Part shown: positions 49,438 through 57,992 of the stretch, piece by piece
Position numbering within the stretch: the stretch's first letter is position 1
How the letters are laid out: the number at the start of each line of letters is the position of its first letter
From: Angelobacter sp036557225
GTDB lineage: Bacteria; Acidobacteriota; Terriglobia; Terriglobales; Acidobacteriaceae
NCBI GenBank assembly: GCA_036557225.1
Contig: DATBHX010000063.1
Location: forward strand, 1 to 64,000
Reading direction: 5' to 3'
Length of the DNA: 64,000 nt
Notes under the pieces: generated by a model
Seen by the model: the letters and a program-made list of their open reading frames with translations, nothing else
Told to the model about the DNA's origin: nothing
Database searches by the model: none
Program-made: the position numbers and the translations under genes

Positions 49438-50640
49438 TTACTGCACTGTAATCGTCTTAGCAGCCTTATACACGTTGCCTTTGCTGTCCCAGGCCTGGAA
49501 AATCATGTTGTGCGTGCCCTTGGACATCGTCAGCGTTGTGTCAATATGACTGGCGCTTACTGAAGCTTTGCCGACGCTATCCACGTAGATGCGCATGAAG
49601 GTGATGGGATTGGCTGCGCTCGCGCTGGCCGCAGCATGTACGCTGGTGCCGGTTACGGTGCTGGTTGTGGGAGCGGAGATGGTGACTTTGCCGAGAGTTC
49701 CGGTGTCAGCCGTGGTGTTTCCTTTGAAGAACTCACGCATATCCGGAGCCGTGTTGGAGGCGGCGGGGAAATGTGACGTGGTCCCCATGGCTGCCAGCAT
49801 AGTGCGGAGCACGCTCTCCTGATGATAGGTCGTTGTGGATTTGAAACCGGCTTTTACCTGCGGGCCGATCATCGCCACCAAAATGCGTCCACCGCAGCCG
49901 GAGGACACTGTAGCACTGCAGCGATTGTCACCACTTAGATCGGCTTCGTCGGACCAGATGATCAGTAAGCCGTCGCCGCCCGGCTGGAAGGGCGCAGTGG
50001 CCAGCAGCGGCGCAATATTGGCTTTGAGCCAGCTATCAGCGGTTTGCAGGCACGCGGTCAACCCGTTGGGGCAATCGTGCATATCATGGTTAGCGTCCGG
50101 GGTGATGAAGGCAAAATTCGGCAGGGCATCATTGGCAATGTCTTTCGCCAGTTGGGTGCTGGAATCGTGGTTCTTGATCAGGCTGCTGTTGGCCATGTCA
50201 GTGTAGTAAGGCAGCGGCGCATGCCGTTTCAGGTAGGCGCCGGAGGTAAGCCCGGTAAATCCGGCAAAGGGCAGTGACTGTGCGTACGACTTGAAAGTCA
50301 TGCCGTTGGTCAGCAGGTGGCGTTCAATGTTGTCGACGTCGAAGACTGCCAGGGTCGAATTGTTGTGCGTCAGGTACTGTCCTGAGGTCACGATCAGGTA
50401 GTTTTCGAGGGAACCGTGCATGTTGGCATAAAACTGTGTGGCCACCCCGCCTTTGGCGAGCAGGCTGTTGAGGTAGGGCATGGAAGCGCTGCCGACCAGC
50501 CGCTCATAGCTGTGGTTTTCTTCAGCCACAATGTAAACGTGTTTGGAACGGGGGACCTGGCCGATGGCAGAGATGCCCATCAACAGCGCCAGCACGATGA
50601 ACGACTTTCCTGCGATGGAGATTGCCTGTGATCGAGTCAT
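49438..50640 (-). CDS. Secreted acid-phosphatase-like phosphoesterase (AcpA/PLC family)
   Basis: A 400-residue protein from the ATG at 50640, with a signal (SFIVLALLMGISAIGQ). The body fits the PF04185 phosphoesterase family: VYIVAEENHSYERLVG, PYLNSLLAKGGVATQFYAN, NFAFITPDANHDMHDCPNG and LLIIWSDEADLSGDN supply the metal ligands. The last about 90 residues are an Ig-like beta domain (TVTGTSVHAAASASA, WDSKGNVYKAAKTITV). It hydrolyses phosphate esters or phospholipids outside the cell. A start at 50793 is possible but adds a signal-less lead. Confidence 0.8.
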   Translation of the reverse strand: MTRSQAISIAGKSFIVLALLMGISAIGQVPRSKHVYIVAEENHSYERLVGSASMPYLNSLLAKGGVATQFYANMHGSLENYLIVTSGQYLTHNNSTLAVFDVDNIERHLLTNGMTFKSYAQSLPFAGFTGLTSGAYLKRHAPLPYYTDMANSSLIKNHDSSTQLAKDIANDALPNFAFITPDANHDMHDCPNGLTACLQTADSWLKANIAPLLATAPFQPGGDGLLIIWSDEADLSGDNRCSATVSSGCGGRILVAMIGPQVKAGFKSTTTYHQESVLRTMLAAMGTTSHFPAASNTAPDMREFFKGNTTADTGTLGKVTISAPTTSTVTGTSVHAAASASAANPITFMRIYVDSVGKASVSASHIDTTLTMSKGTHNMIFQAWDSKGNVYKAAKTITVQ

Positions 50641-50924
50641 GGAGACAGAAACTATCCGCAATGCCACAGGCGAGGAATCGGTGGTGACTCTTAGCGCCCT
50701 AGGAGGTCTTACCCCAAGAAAATAAGCAGAGTAGCTGAATCGCAACCCTGTTTTGCGGGATAAGTTGCTGACTCTCCGGCAGATACGTGACAAAAAGCGC
50801 TGGTATTAGGCGGGGTTAAGGCACTGTGGGAATCCAGAGCTGGATTCTACTTGGATGACCCGCATTCAGAGCTGGATTTCTTTTTTGGGGCCGCCACCGT
50901 TTGTGGCTAAGGCTCGGAAAGTCG
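50641..50924. other. Spacer, no gene seen
   Basis: Between the two minus-strand genes. AGAGCTGGATT occurs twice (about 50836 and 50869), a short direct repeat. Nothing else is recognised. Confidence 0.35.
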
Positions 50925-51287
50925 TCAGTTGATCTCCAAACCCATGATTCTGCCGGCGGAGTCGATTTCAAGGCTGCCTTTTCCTTGAATCACGGAATCG
51001 CCGTTGAGACCGGGCACGGTGACGAAGACCTTTTCCTCCACCAGGTTGGCAGAGCTTGTCCGCGAGAGATACTCCAGGCAGCGGCGGTTGACGAGCGGCT
51101 CCGGCAAGCTGAAGGCCAGGTCGGCTAGCTCGCCGTTTTCAGTGATGGAGAGCGCCACCTCCACGGGATAACTCCGCTCCACGGCCCGCTCTTCCTCCGT
51201 AGGATCGAGCGTAGGCTTGAAAGAGACGTAGTAGTGGAAGCGCTCTTTTTCCGGGTTGTAGACACCGCGTGCGACTCGCAGAGACAT
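50925..51287 (-). CDS. 120-residue protein of unknown function
   Basis: From an ATG at 51287 the product reads MSLRVARGVYNPEKERFHYYV and has alternating strands and charged loops. LSITENGELADLAFSLPEPLV and GKGSLEIDSAGRIMGLEI resemble DUF2283-type or SSL2501-like beta proteins. An ATG-less upstream continuation to 51773 overlaps the epimerase gene and is rejected. The promoter would lie in the divergent spacer shared with the epimerase gene. Confidence 0.55.
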   Translation of the reverse strand: MSLRVARGVYNPEKERFHYYVSFKPTLDPTEEERAVERSYPVEVALSITENGELADLAFSLPEPLVNRRCLEYLSRTSSANLVEEKVFVTVPGLNGDSVIQGKGSLEIDSAGRIMGLEIN

Positions 51288-51404
51288 AAACAGAACTGAA
51301 GTTTTTATCACATTTCCGAGTGAATGGGCCAACGCGATAGCTGCTTTCTCGAAATTCCGGACTCCAGAAAAGCCGGCACCGCAGCACGATTTAGAATCAA
51401 CCAC

Positions 51405-52286
51405 ATGAAGGTCTTCCTCACCGGCGCTACCGGCTTTGTCGGGCGGAACATGCTGAGACGCCTGCTGAGCGAAGGCCACGCCGTCCGCGCCCTGGTGCGT
51501 GATCCGCAGGCAGCGAGCCAGCTTGCGCAAAAAGGAGTTGAATTCGTCGCCGGAGACGTGGTCGCGGGAAATGGACTTGAAGAAGGCCTGCGCGGCTGCG
51601 ATGCCGCGATCCATCTCGTAGGCATCATCGTGGAGAAAGGGAAGAACACGTTTGCGGCCGTGCACCATATTGGAACGCGGAACGTGGTTCAAGCAGGGAA
51701 GCAAGCGGGCATCAAGCGCTTTGTGCAGATGTCGGCGCTTGGTGCACGTGCAGACGGCCCGGCTGTCTACCAAGTCACCAAGTGGCGCGGCGAAGAAGAG
51801 GTCCGCACGAGCGAGATTCCTTATTGCATCCTGCGTCCGTCGCTCATCTTTGGTCCGGGCGATGGTTTTGTTACCCAGATGATGGAGACCATGCGCTCGG
51901 CGCCGATCTTTCGGCCTGTACCGGGCAACGGCATGCCCAGGTTTCGGCCAATCTTCATCGATGACGTGACTGCCTGCTTCGCCATGGCGCTTACGGCGGA
52001 AGCAGCGACCAACCAGACCATCGAACTCGGCGGCGCAGACGAGCTTTCACTCAACCAGGTGTTGGAGGAGATCGCCCGTTGCGCCGGTGTTCGTAAGCCG
52101 GCCGTCCACATTCCCATGCCCCTGATGTTGGCCGGTGCATTCTTCGCCCAGACGCTTCTCAAGAATCCGCCGGTCACGGTGGACCAGTTGCGCATGCTTC
52201 GTGAAGGTTCCAGCTGTGACATCGGGCCAATGCAGCAGGTTCTGGGCGTGAAGCCGCGCGGGTTCAGCGGTTGCGGCCGCAGCTAA
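51405..52286 (+). CDS. NAD(P)-dependent epimerase of the NDUFA9-like group
   Basis: A 293-residue SDR-fold protein. MKVFLTGATGFVGRNMLRRLL holds the GxxGxxG dinucleotide motif, followed by VKYIHQ-like FVQMSALGARAD, YQVTKWRGEEEVR with a Tyr-x3-Lys pair and CILRPSLIFGPGD. It resembles the complex-I accessory subunit NDUFA9 and bacterial relatives. Substrate unknown. The ATG at 51405 gives the motif at once, so longer in-frame starts are not needed. Confidence 0.88.
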   Translation: MKVFLTGATGFVGRNMLRRLLSEGHAVRALVRDPQAASQLAQKGVEFVAGDVVAGNGLEEGLRGCDAAIHLVGIIVEKGKNTFAAVHHIGTRNVVQAGKQAGIKRFVQMSALGARADGPAVYQVTKWRGEEEVRTSEIPYCILRPSLIFGPGDGFVTQMMETMRSAPIFRPVPGNGMPRFRPIFIDDVTACFAMALTAEAATNQTIELGGADELSLNQVLEEIARCAGVRKPAVHIPMPLMLAGAFFAQTLLKNPPVTVDQLRMLREGSSCDIGPMQQVLGVKPRGFSGCGRS

Positions 52287-52524
52287 AGGGTTAAGCGATT
52301 ACCACTACGCAACTCGTCAACATGGAGCTAGGGGTGGAATTCAGCAACTCTGGTCCGCAGGCGGGGTTAGAATTGTTCCAAGCAGGTACTGGCCGCGCGG
52401 GAATGATTTGCGATGAACGGGATTCACGCAAATCGCTGATAAACAAAAATTTACCTGGGGATGCAGTCATTCAGAGCAGCTCTGCATCTAATGAGCTATA
52501 CGCCACCAAAACAGGAGCATAGTT

Positions 52525-53580
52525 ATGAAGAGAAATCTTTGGGTGGTTCTGATGGCCCTCGCGTTGTTCGCGGTGGGATGCTCGCGTGTCGGAAGCCATT
52601 CGGATGCACAGGTCGCGTCCGATGTACAGAACAAGATTAACGGGGACAACAATGTCCCTGACAAGCAGGTCATTGTCAGTGCCACAAATGGTGTAGTGAC
52701 ACTCAGCGGAACGGTCAGCAGCGATGCGGTTCGCAATGCCGCAGCCAATGACGCCGCTCAAGTGGACGGTGTAAAGACCGTAGTGAACAACCTGCAGGTT
52801 GCGTCCACAACAGCGTCTGACCAAAGCACTCAGCCGCAGGAGCAGGCCAGCAACAATCCCCCGCCGCCGGTCCGGGAATCGCGTCCGTCGCCGCGTACGC
52901 GTGAGCGTAGCTCCAGTTCGCGCGCCACCAGCACTCCTGGCAACAATAGTGGCGACAACGGTTTGCGCACCACGGTGCCCTCTACCAGTAGCAATGATGT
53001 AGCGCAGAATACGCCTCCGCCTGCTCCCACGCCGACGCCCAAGGTTACGGTGCCTGCGGGAACGCAGATCAGCATTCGCCTGAATGACGAAGTGAATTCA
53101 GAGAAGGCGCAAGTGGGCGATATATTTCATGGATCCATTTCTGCTCCAATCACGATTGATGAGCAGACCATCATCCCCACGACAGCGGACGTAGAAGGCC
53201 GCGTGGTGGATGTGAAGTCGGCCGGCCGCTTTGCCGGACAGTCTGTGCTCACACTGGAGCTCACCAAGCTCACGATGAACGGTCGCAGCTACAATCTGCA
53301 GACCAGCCAATGGAGCAAGTCCGGCAACGGGCGCGGTAAATCCACGGCGGCGAAAGTTGGCGGCGGTGCGGCCGTCGGGGCGGTTCTGGGTGGAATCTTT
53401 GGCGGTGGCAAGGGCGCCGCCATCGGAGCAGCTGCCGGCGCCGGCGCAGGAACCGGCGTTTCCGCGGCCACCAAGGGACAGCAAATCATCCTGCATCCTG
53501 AGGGCATCATCGCCTTCCAGTTGCAGAGCCCAATCACGGTTACACCGGGCGCTTCCAGCCGTCCGGCAATGAACCAGTAA
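52525..53580 (+). CDS. Lipoprotein with a BON domain and a glycine zipper
   Basis: A 351-residue protein. The signal ends in a lipobox (LALFAVGC, Cys19). A BON domain follows at about 25-90 (DVQNKINGDNNVPDKQVIV, VTLSGTVSSDAVRNAA), a Ser/Pro/Arg-rich linker at 90-175, a beta domain starting VPAGTQISIRLNDEVN, and a C-terminal glycine zipper (GGGAAVGAVLGGIFGGG). BON domains bind phospholipid membranes, and glycine zippers insert into them. Probably an outer-membrane integrity or stress protein. Confidence 0.78.
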   Translation: MKRNLWVVLMALALFAVGCSRVGSHSDAQVASDVQNKINGDNNVPDKQVIVSATNGVVTLSGTVSSDAVRNAAANDAAQVDGVKTVVNNLQVASTTASDQSTQPQEQASNNPPPPVRESRPSPRTRERSSSSRATSTPGNNSGDNGLRTTVPSTSSNDVAQNTPPPAPTPTPKVTVPAGTQISIRLNDEVNSEKAQVGDIFHGSISAPITIDEQTIIPTTADVEGRVVDVKSAGRFAGQSVLTLELTKLTMNGRSYNLQTSQWSKSGNGRGKSTAAKVGGGAAVGAVLGGIFGGGKGAAIGAAAGAGAGTGVSAATKGQQIILHPEGIIAFQLQSPITVTPGASSRPAMNQ

Positions 53581-53602
53581 GCCTTTTTTGGATGTAAGAT
53601 GA

Positions 53603-53632
53603 AGCGCCGCTGCGGCGGCGCTTTGTTTTTGC
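53603..53632 (+). terminator. Rho-independent terminator
   Basis: AGCGCCGC pairs with GCGGCGCT around TGCG (53603-53622), followed by TTGTTTTTG. It lies 22 bases after the BON lipoprotein stop. Confidence 0.82.
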
Positions 53633-53666
53633 ATCCAACATCAATACCTGAGAACGTCGAATCCGA

Positions 53667-54152
53667 ATGGCCAAGACCAAGATTACTGCACTGATTCACG
53701 CCACTGACAATGAGCCGTCGCTCGGCCGAGCCCTGGACTCGTTGCGTCCATGTGATGAGGTCATCCTCGTGGACCATGGCTCGCGTGACGAGTCGGTCAA
53801 GATCGCACGTGAGCATGGCGCGAAGGTGATTACGGGCGTCCCTGGCGTCGATCGCGGGGCCTATGCCCAGAATGCACGCAATCCCTGGATCCTATGCCTG
53901 TTGCCCCAGGAAGCCCTCGCGGAAGAGCTTGAGGCTGCGCTCTTTGAATGGAGCGAAGAGGAGCATAAGGATGAAGCCATGGGCTTCAATGTCGCGATCC
54001 GGGAGCAGAATGGCGCCGGCTGGAAGTCATTGCCGCCTGAGATGCGGCTGGTCAATCGCGACCAGATCAACTGGACCGGGGACCTTCCGCCCGAAAATCC
54101 CAAAGCGCCAGTGCTCAGCGGACACATTCTGCGCATTCCGGAAGGCGATTGA
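53667..54152 (+). CDS. Short GT2-like glycosyltransferase domain protein
   Basis: A 161-residue protein with the N-terminal part of a GT2 fold: ITALIHATDNEPSLGRALDSL, then VILVDHGSRDESVKIAREHGAKV. After about residue 85 the sequence is acidic and lacks the DxD motif and acceptor domain of full enzymes. It is either a truncated or a highly derived transferase-like protein. Activity is doubtful. Confidence 0.6.
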   Translation: MAKTKITALIHATDNEPSLGRALDSLRPCDEVILVDHGSRDESVKIAREHGAKVITGVPGVDRGAYAQNARNPWILCLLPQEALAEELEAALFEWSEEEHKDEAMGFNVAIREQNGAGWKSLPPEMRLVNRDQINWTGDLPPENPKAPVLSGHILRIPEGD

Positions 54153-54157
54153 ACGCC

Positions 54158-54320
54158 TGGTGGAAATTGGTAAATGGGTAAAAATGGGTAAATTGGTAAG
54201 TTGGTAAAGTGAAGCGAAACGCCTGCGCTCGTTACAAAGAAGGATTGAATTTTCCCAAGACGCTTTTGGCGACAGGCTTTCATTTACCAACTTACCAATT
54301 TACTCAATTACCAATTCTCA
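54158..54320. repeat. TTGGTAAA foldback element, copy 2
   Basis: GAAATTGGTAAATGGGTAAAAATGGGTAAATTGGTAAGTTGGTAAAG on the left pairs with TTTACCAACTTACCAATTTACTCAATTACCAA on the right, across about 70 bases. It fills the spacer before the prepilin peptidase gene. Copy 1 is at about 39572-39656. Confidence 0.6.
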
Positions 54321-54367
54321 CCCACTCGGTATAATCTCCCTCAAGTCACCTGACCCTGGAGCGCGAC

Positions 54368-55414
54368 CTGAACCTACTTGATTTTGCCGGGCACAGTCTT
54401 TTTTTTGCTGCAGCGTTTTTTCTTTTTGGGCTGGTATTTGGCAGCTTTCTGAACGTCTGTATTTATCGTATGCCGCGCGAGCTCTCCGTAGTGAGCCCGG
54501 GCTCGGCCTGTCCCCAGTGTGAAGCGCCCATTGCGCCTTACGACAACATTCCCGTCGTAAGCTGGCTGATTCTGCGCGGCAAGTGCCGTCGCTGCAAAGC
54601 TCCCATTTCGCCGCGCTATGCCATCGTTGAGCTGATAACGGGACTGGCGTTTGTGCTGGCCTATTTCGCCGGCGTCGGATTCCTGCCGGGAGCAGTCGCC
54701 AATCCTGATCCTCTATGCGACGTTGTCGGCGGGCCGCTGGCGGCTGCGCTGAAGCTTTGCGTCTTGTGCCTCCTTCTGATCGGGTTGATCTTTACCGATG
54801 CGGAGACCCAGCTTCTTCCTGACCTGCTTACCAAGCCGGGGATCGCGCTCGGCTTGGCCTTCAGTCTCGTGGTGCCGGTGGATGGTCCGACGCGCTACTT
54901 CCTTTCCAGTCTGGAGAGTTGCCGGCTGCTCTCCCTTGTGAACTCTCTCGCGGGAGCGATTCTGGGCGCGGCTTTTATCCTGGGCGCGGCTTTGCTTTAT
55001 GAAGCGGTGCGCGGCGTAGAAGGCATGGGCCGCGGCGACGTAAAGCTTATGGCATTGATCGGCGCCTTTGTTGGCGTTGAACTGACGCTGCTGGTGCTGC
55101 TGCTGGGATCGATGATCGGAAGCTTCTTTGGCATCTTTCTGATCCTCGGTGTCTGGCTCAAACGGCTGGCGCGCAGAAGAAGACGCAATCCATCTGAGCC
55201 GGCTAAAGTGGCGCGTGCGCGTGCCTGGCAGTCGGCACGGCTGATTCCGCGCTACTTTCCCATTCCGTTCGGCGTTTTTCTCGGGATAGGAGCGCTGATC
55301 GCCGCATTCTGGGGCCATACGCTCATCGATTGGTATAAAAACATCTCGGGTCTCAGCCATCCACATATGACCATGCTGAACGTGCGTGAATTTCTTTCGG
55401 ACAGGGTTCTCTGA
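54368..55414 (+). CDS. Prepilin peptidase (type IV leader peptidase), apparent CTG start
   Basis: A 348-residue membrane aspartic protease. TM1 carries FGLVFGSFLNVCIYRMPREL. Four Cys (48, 51, 73, 76) form the zinc site. The catalytic Asp residues are Asp144 (IFTDAETQ) and Asp224 (GMGRGDVK), as in GspO/PilD. It cleaves and may methylate pilin-like leaders. The only ATG in frame (54470) would remove TM1, so I place the start at CTG 54368, preceded by GGAG. No other standard start codon exists after the upstream stop at 54332. The pilus genes are not in the window. Confidence 0.85.
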   Translation: MNLLDFAGHSLFFAAAFFLFGLVFGSFLNVCIYRMPRELSVVSPGSACPQCEAPIAPYDNIPVVSWLILRGKCRRCKAPISPRYAIVELITGLAFVLAYFAGVGFLPGAVANPDPLCDVVGGPLAAALKLCVLCLLLIGLIFTDAETQLLPDLLTKPGIALGLAFSLVVPVDGPTRYFLSSLESCRLLSLVNSLAGAILGAAFILGAALLYEAVRGVEGMGRGDVKLMALIGAFVGVELTLLVLLLGSMIGSFFGIFLILGVWLKRLARRRRRNPSEPAKVARARAWQSARLIPRYFPIPFGVFLGIGALIAAFWGHTLIDWYKNISGLSHPHMTMLNVREFLSDRVL

Positions 55415-55569
55415 TTTGCGCCCGCAAGACGTCACAGCAAGCTCATTTCCAGGCATTACTTCAGGCCGATAGAGCGTTTACCCTATCGTTTCCGCTTGCG
55501 GAATACAGGAGAATGTAAGTTGATGACGGCTGTAGAATAATGGAACCAACAGGTTCGCCGGATCTCTTT

Positions 55570-56115
55570 ATGAAAAAGCTTTTTTTGCTTACGGTAATGT
55601 GTCTTTTCGCTGCCGCGGCAGTAGCGCAGCAACAGCAATCTTTAGGCGATATAGCCCGCGCCAATCGCAACAAGAAGCACACCGCTGCCAATACCAAGCT
55701 TGACGACGATAATTTCGCCCGCAGCTCCGCGCCGGAGCAGACGCCTGCAGCCAAAGACGATGCGGACGCGAAAAAGACTGACGACAAGAGCACCGACGCC
55801 AAAGACACCAAAAAGGATGCGGCTGACGCACAAAAGCAGAAGAACGACGGGCTGAAGAAGCAAATCGAAGATCAGCAAAAAGAAATCGCTTCATTGCAGC
55901 GGGAACTGGATGTCGCGCAGCGCGAAGCGCGTTTGCGCGCCGCCGCGTACTATGCCGATGCCGGCACCATGCTGCGCGATCAGGGCAAGTTTGCGGAAGA
56001 CAGCCGCAAAGAGCAAGAGGAAATCAATACCAAGAAACAAGCTCTCGATACAGCCCAGCAAAAGCTCGCCGACCTGCAGGAGCAGGCGCGCAAAGCCGGA
56101 CTTCCCAGCGAATAG
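55570..56115 (+). CDS. Secreted coiled-coil protein
   Basis: A 181-residue protein with a signal (MKKLFLLTVMCLFAAAAVAQ), a Lys/Asp/Ala-rich low-complexity middle (DDADAKKTDDKSTDAKDTKK), then about 90 residues of heptad-like helix (LKKQIEDQQKEIASLQREL) and LDTAQQKLADLQEQA. ATG at 55570 is preferred to an in-frame ATG at 55540. Probably a periplasmic structural or assembly protein. Confidence 0.65.
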   Translation: MKKLFLLTVMCLFAAAAVAQQQQSLGDIARANRNKKHTAANTKLDDDNFARSSAPEQTPAAKDDADAKKTDDKSTDAKDTKKDAADAQKQKNDGLKKQIEDQQKEIASLQRELDVAQREARLRAAAYYADAGTMLRDQGKFAEDSRKEQEEINTKKQALDTAQQKLADLQEQARKAGLPSE

Positions 56116-56230
56116 AGCGCGTTAACTTTTCGGATAGGCTCGAGGGTTTACCTTCCGAGTTTACTACCGGGGTTTACTTCCGAAAGACATGCACCTTGGT
56201 ACATCGTGCCGGGCTCTGCTCTCATCTAGA

Positions 56231-56878
56231 ATGAATGACGTGATCTCATCACCCAAAACCATCCATTTAACGAAAACGGCACTCGCTGCTGTGACAGTAT
56301 TGTTGCTGGTTGCCGTCGGCTGCGATTCCACCCCAAGCACTCCTGCCGCCAAGGCAACTCCAGCCCCCAGCCAGATCGAAACCGGGCGTTTCGCTCTGCA
56401 AAAGATGCTGGCGCCGGCGCGCTTCTGGGCGGCCGACGCGCAGCCTATTCGCCTGGAATCCACCAATATCAAAGACAGCAATGGACACGATGGCAAAGCC
56501 AACTTCTGGCGCGCGCAGTTCGGATCGGTATCGCGGCAGAAGTCTGAGCCATTCAGTTGGTCGGGCGTAGCTTCGTCCGATGTTGCCCGCGGCGTAGACC
56601 ACGGCGTGGAAGATTCCTACAATCCCGCCAATCGCTCCGCCCGTACCTTTGACCTGAACTTCCTCAAGGCCGATACCGACAAAGCTTTTGAGGTAGCGCA
56701 GCAACACGGCGGCAAGCAATTGCTGGAAAAGGATCCTAAAACCGCCTTGACCTACATGCTTGACTGGGACGCACAGTCATCTCAGCTGCGCTGGCACGTG
56801 ATGTACGGCGGAGATACCATCAGCAAGCTTACGGTCCTGGTGGACGCCAGCTCGGGCGAATACATCCGCAAAGAATAG
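56231..56878 (+). CDS. Lipoprotein of unknown function
   Basis: A 215-residue protein with a lipobox (LLLVAVGC, Cys about 32), a Pro/Ala/Thr-rich linker and a compact domain that resembles a PepSY-like fold (FWRAQFGSVSRQKSEPFSWSG, LTYMLDWDAQSSQLRWHVMYGG, VLVDASSGEYIR). The start is ATG 56231. An upstream in-frame ATG at 56189 only lengthens the lead. Its stop abuts the stop of the convergent TPR gene. Confidence 0.6.
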   Translation: MNDVISSPKTIHLTKTALAAVTVLLLVAVGCDSTPSTPAAKATPAPSQIETGRFALQKMLAPARFWAADAQPIRLESTNIKDSNGHDGKANFWRAQFGSVSRQKSEPFSWSGVASSDVARGVDHGVEDSYNPANRSARTFDLNFLKADTDKAFEVAQQHGGKQLLEKDPKTALTYMLDWDAQSSQLRWHVMYGGDTISKLTVLVDASSGEYIRKE

Positions 56879-57874
56879 CTACTTGCCCAGTATCCAGTTG
56901 ATGTCGTCGATCGCTTTCTTGGCGGTCTTGACAAATTTGCCTTTGGGCTCAAGCTCCAGGTATTTGCGATAGTACATACGCGCGGGGTCGAGCCTCTGCA
57001 TGCCCTGCAGGCTCTGCGCCAGACGGAAGCAGGCCAGCGGGTTTTCCGGGTTTAGCCGCAACGCTTCTTCAAAACGCTCACGCGCAGCGTCATAGTTGTT
57101 GGCTGAAAGATAAGTCTCGCCGACGTTGATATCATGCGCGGCCTCTTTGGCGGCATCGGCGGAAGAGCCTGCCGGTTTAAGCGATGCCTCTTGTGGCTCC
57201 AGCCGGCCGATGGCCTCCCTGGCTTCCTTTGATTTGGGACCGTCCGGCAAGAGCTCAAGGTACTTGCTGTAATTCTTCCCGGCCAGGGAAAGCAGGCCCA
57301 GCTTTTCCTGCGTGACCGCCAACCCATAGGTCGCTTCCGCGTCATTGGGCTTGTATTCCAGCGCATGGTTAAAGCGCTCAAGAGCAGCGCGATAGTTTTT
57401 CAGCTTCAAATAGTAGTTGCCAACCTCTACGTCTTTGGCCGCTTTGTGCGGGTCCCAGGGCTTCAACTCGTCGACATCGTCCGGCGCGGGCGCAGCCTCC
57501 TCCTTCCGGCGTACGTTCAAATCGATCTGTGAGTCGCTGCTGGAACTTTCGCCGGTCGCAGCGCTGCCGGTTGTCGGATTCGTTCCCGGCGCGTCTCCGG
57601 GAAATGGTGGACGCTCATAGCCATCCGGCGTCTTCGATGCCGGTGGTGGCTCTGCAGGTCTGGTTCCTGGCGCATCGCCGGGGAAGGGCGGGCGTTCATA
57701 TTGTTCCGGTTTTTGTTGTGCCGGACTGGCCTTCGGCGTCGGAGACGGCGTGGGTGTGGCGCGTGGCTGAATATGCGGACTATTGTCTTGATTGTCCTGC
57801 GCCGCGGCCCGCTGCGCTCCATGAAGAGTGAATCCGATCAGGATAGCGGCCAGAATATGAAAGCGGTATTTCAT
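56879..57874 (-). CDS. Exported TPR protein with Pro-rich N-terminus
   Basis: A 331-residue protein with a signal (residues 1-25), a Pro-rich region containing two copies of PPFPGDAPGT, and at least four TPR units from about residue 148 (DVEVGNYYLKLKNYRAALERF, NAEATYGLAVTQEKLG, NVGETYLSANNYDAARERF, NPLACFRLAQSLQGM). TPRs bind proteins. Probably a periplasmic assembly factor. Confidence 0.72.
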   Translation of the reverse strand: MKYRFHILAAILIGFTLHGAQRAAAQDNQDNSPHIQPRATPTPSPTPKASPAQQKPEQYERPPFPGDAPGTRPAEPPPASKTPDGYERPPFPGDAPGTNPTTGSAATGESSSSDSQIDLNVRRKEEAAPAPDDVDELKPWDPHKAAKDVEVGNYYLKLKNYRAALERFNHALEYKPNDAEATYGLAVTQEKLGLLSLAGKNYSKYLELLPDGPKSKEAREAIGRLEPQEASLKPAGSSADAAKEAAHDINVGETYLSANNYDAARERFEEALRLNPENPLACFRLAQSLQGMQRLDPARMYYRKYLELEPKGKFVKTAKKAIDDINWILGK

Positions 57875-57935
57875 GTGTCTCTATTCTAGAAGATCGAATC
57901 TTTTGCAGCATCTTGCAGGCATGAGCAAAAATTAA

Positions 57936-57970
57936 AGGCCGCCAGAAATCTGGCGGCCTCTTTTCTGCGC
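57936..57970 (-). terminator. Rho-independent terminator
   Basis: AGGCCGCCAG pairs perfectly with CTGGCGGCCT around AAAT (57936-57959). On the minus strand TAATTTTTGC follows. On the plus strand CTTTTC follows. It should end the OmpA-like gene transcript. Confidence 0.82.
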
Positions 57971-57992
57971 AACTGTCCCGGGGGAGGAGAGA

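Noticed and set aside
51288..51773. Longer N-terminus for the gene ending at 50925
   Set aside because: The extra 162 codons are antisense to the start of the epimerase gene and have no protein-like features.
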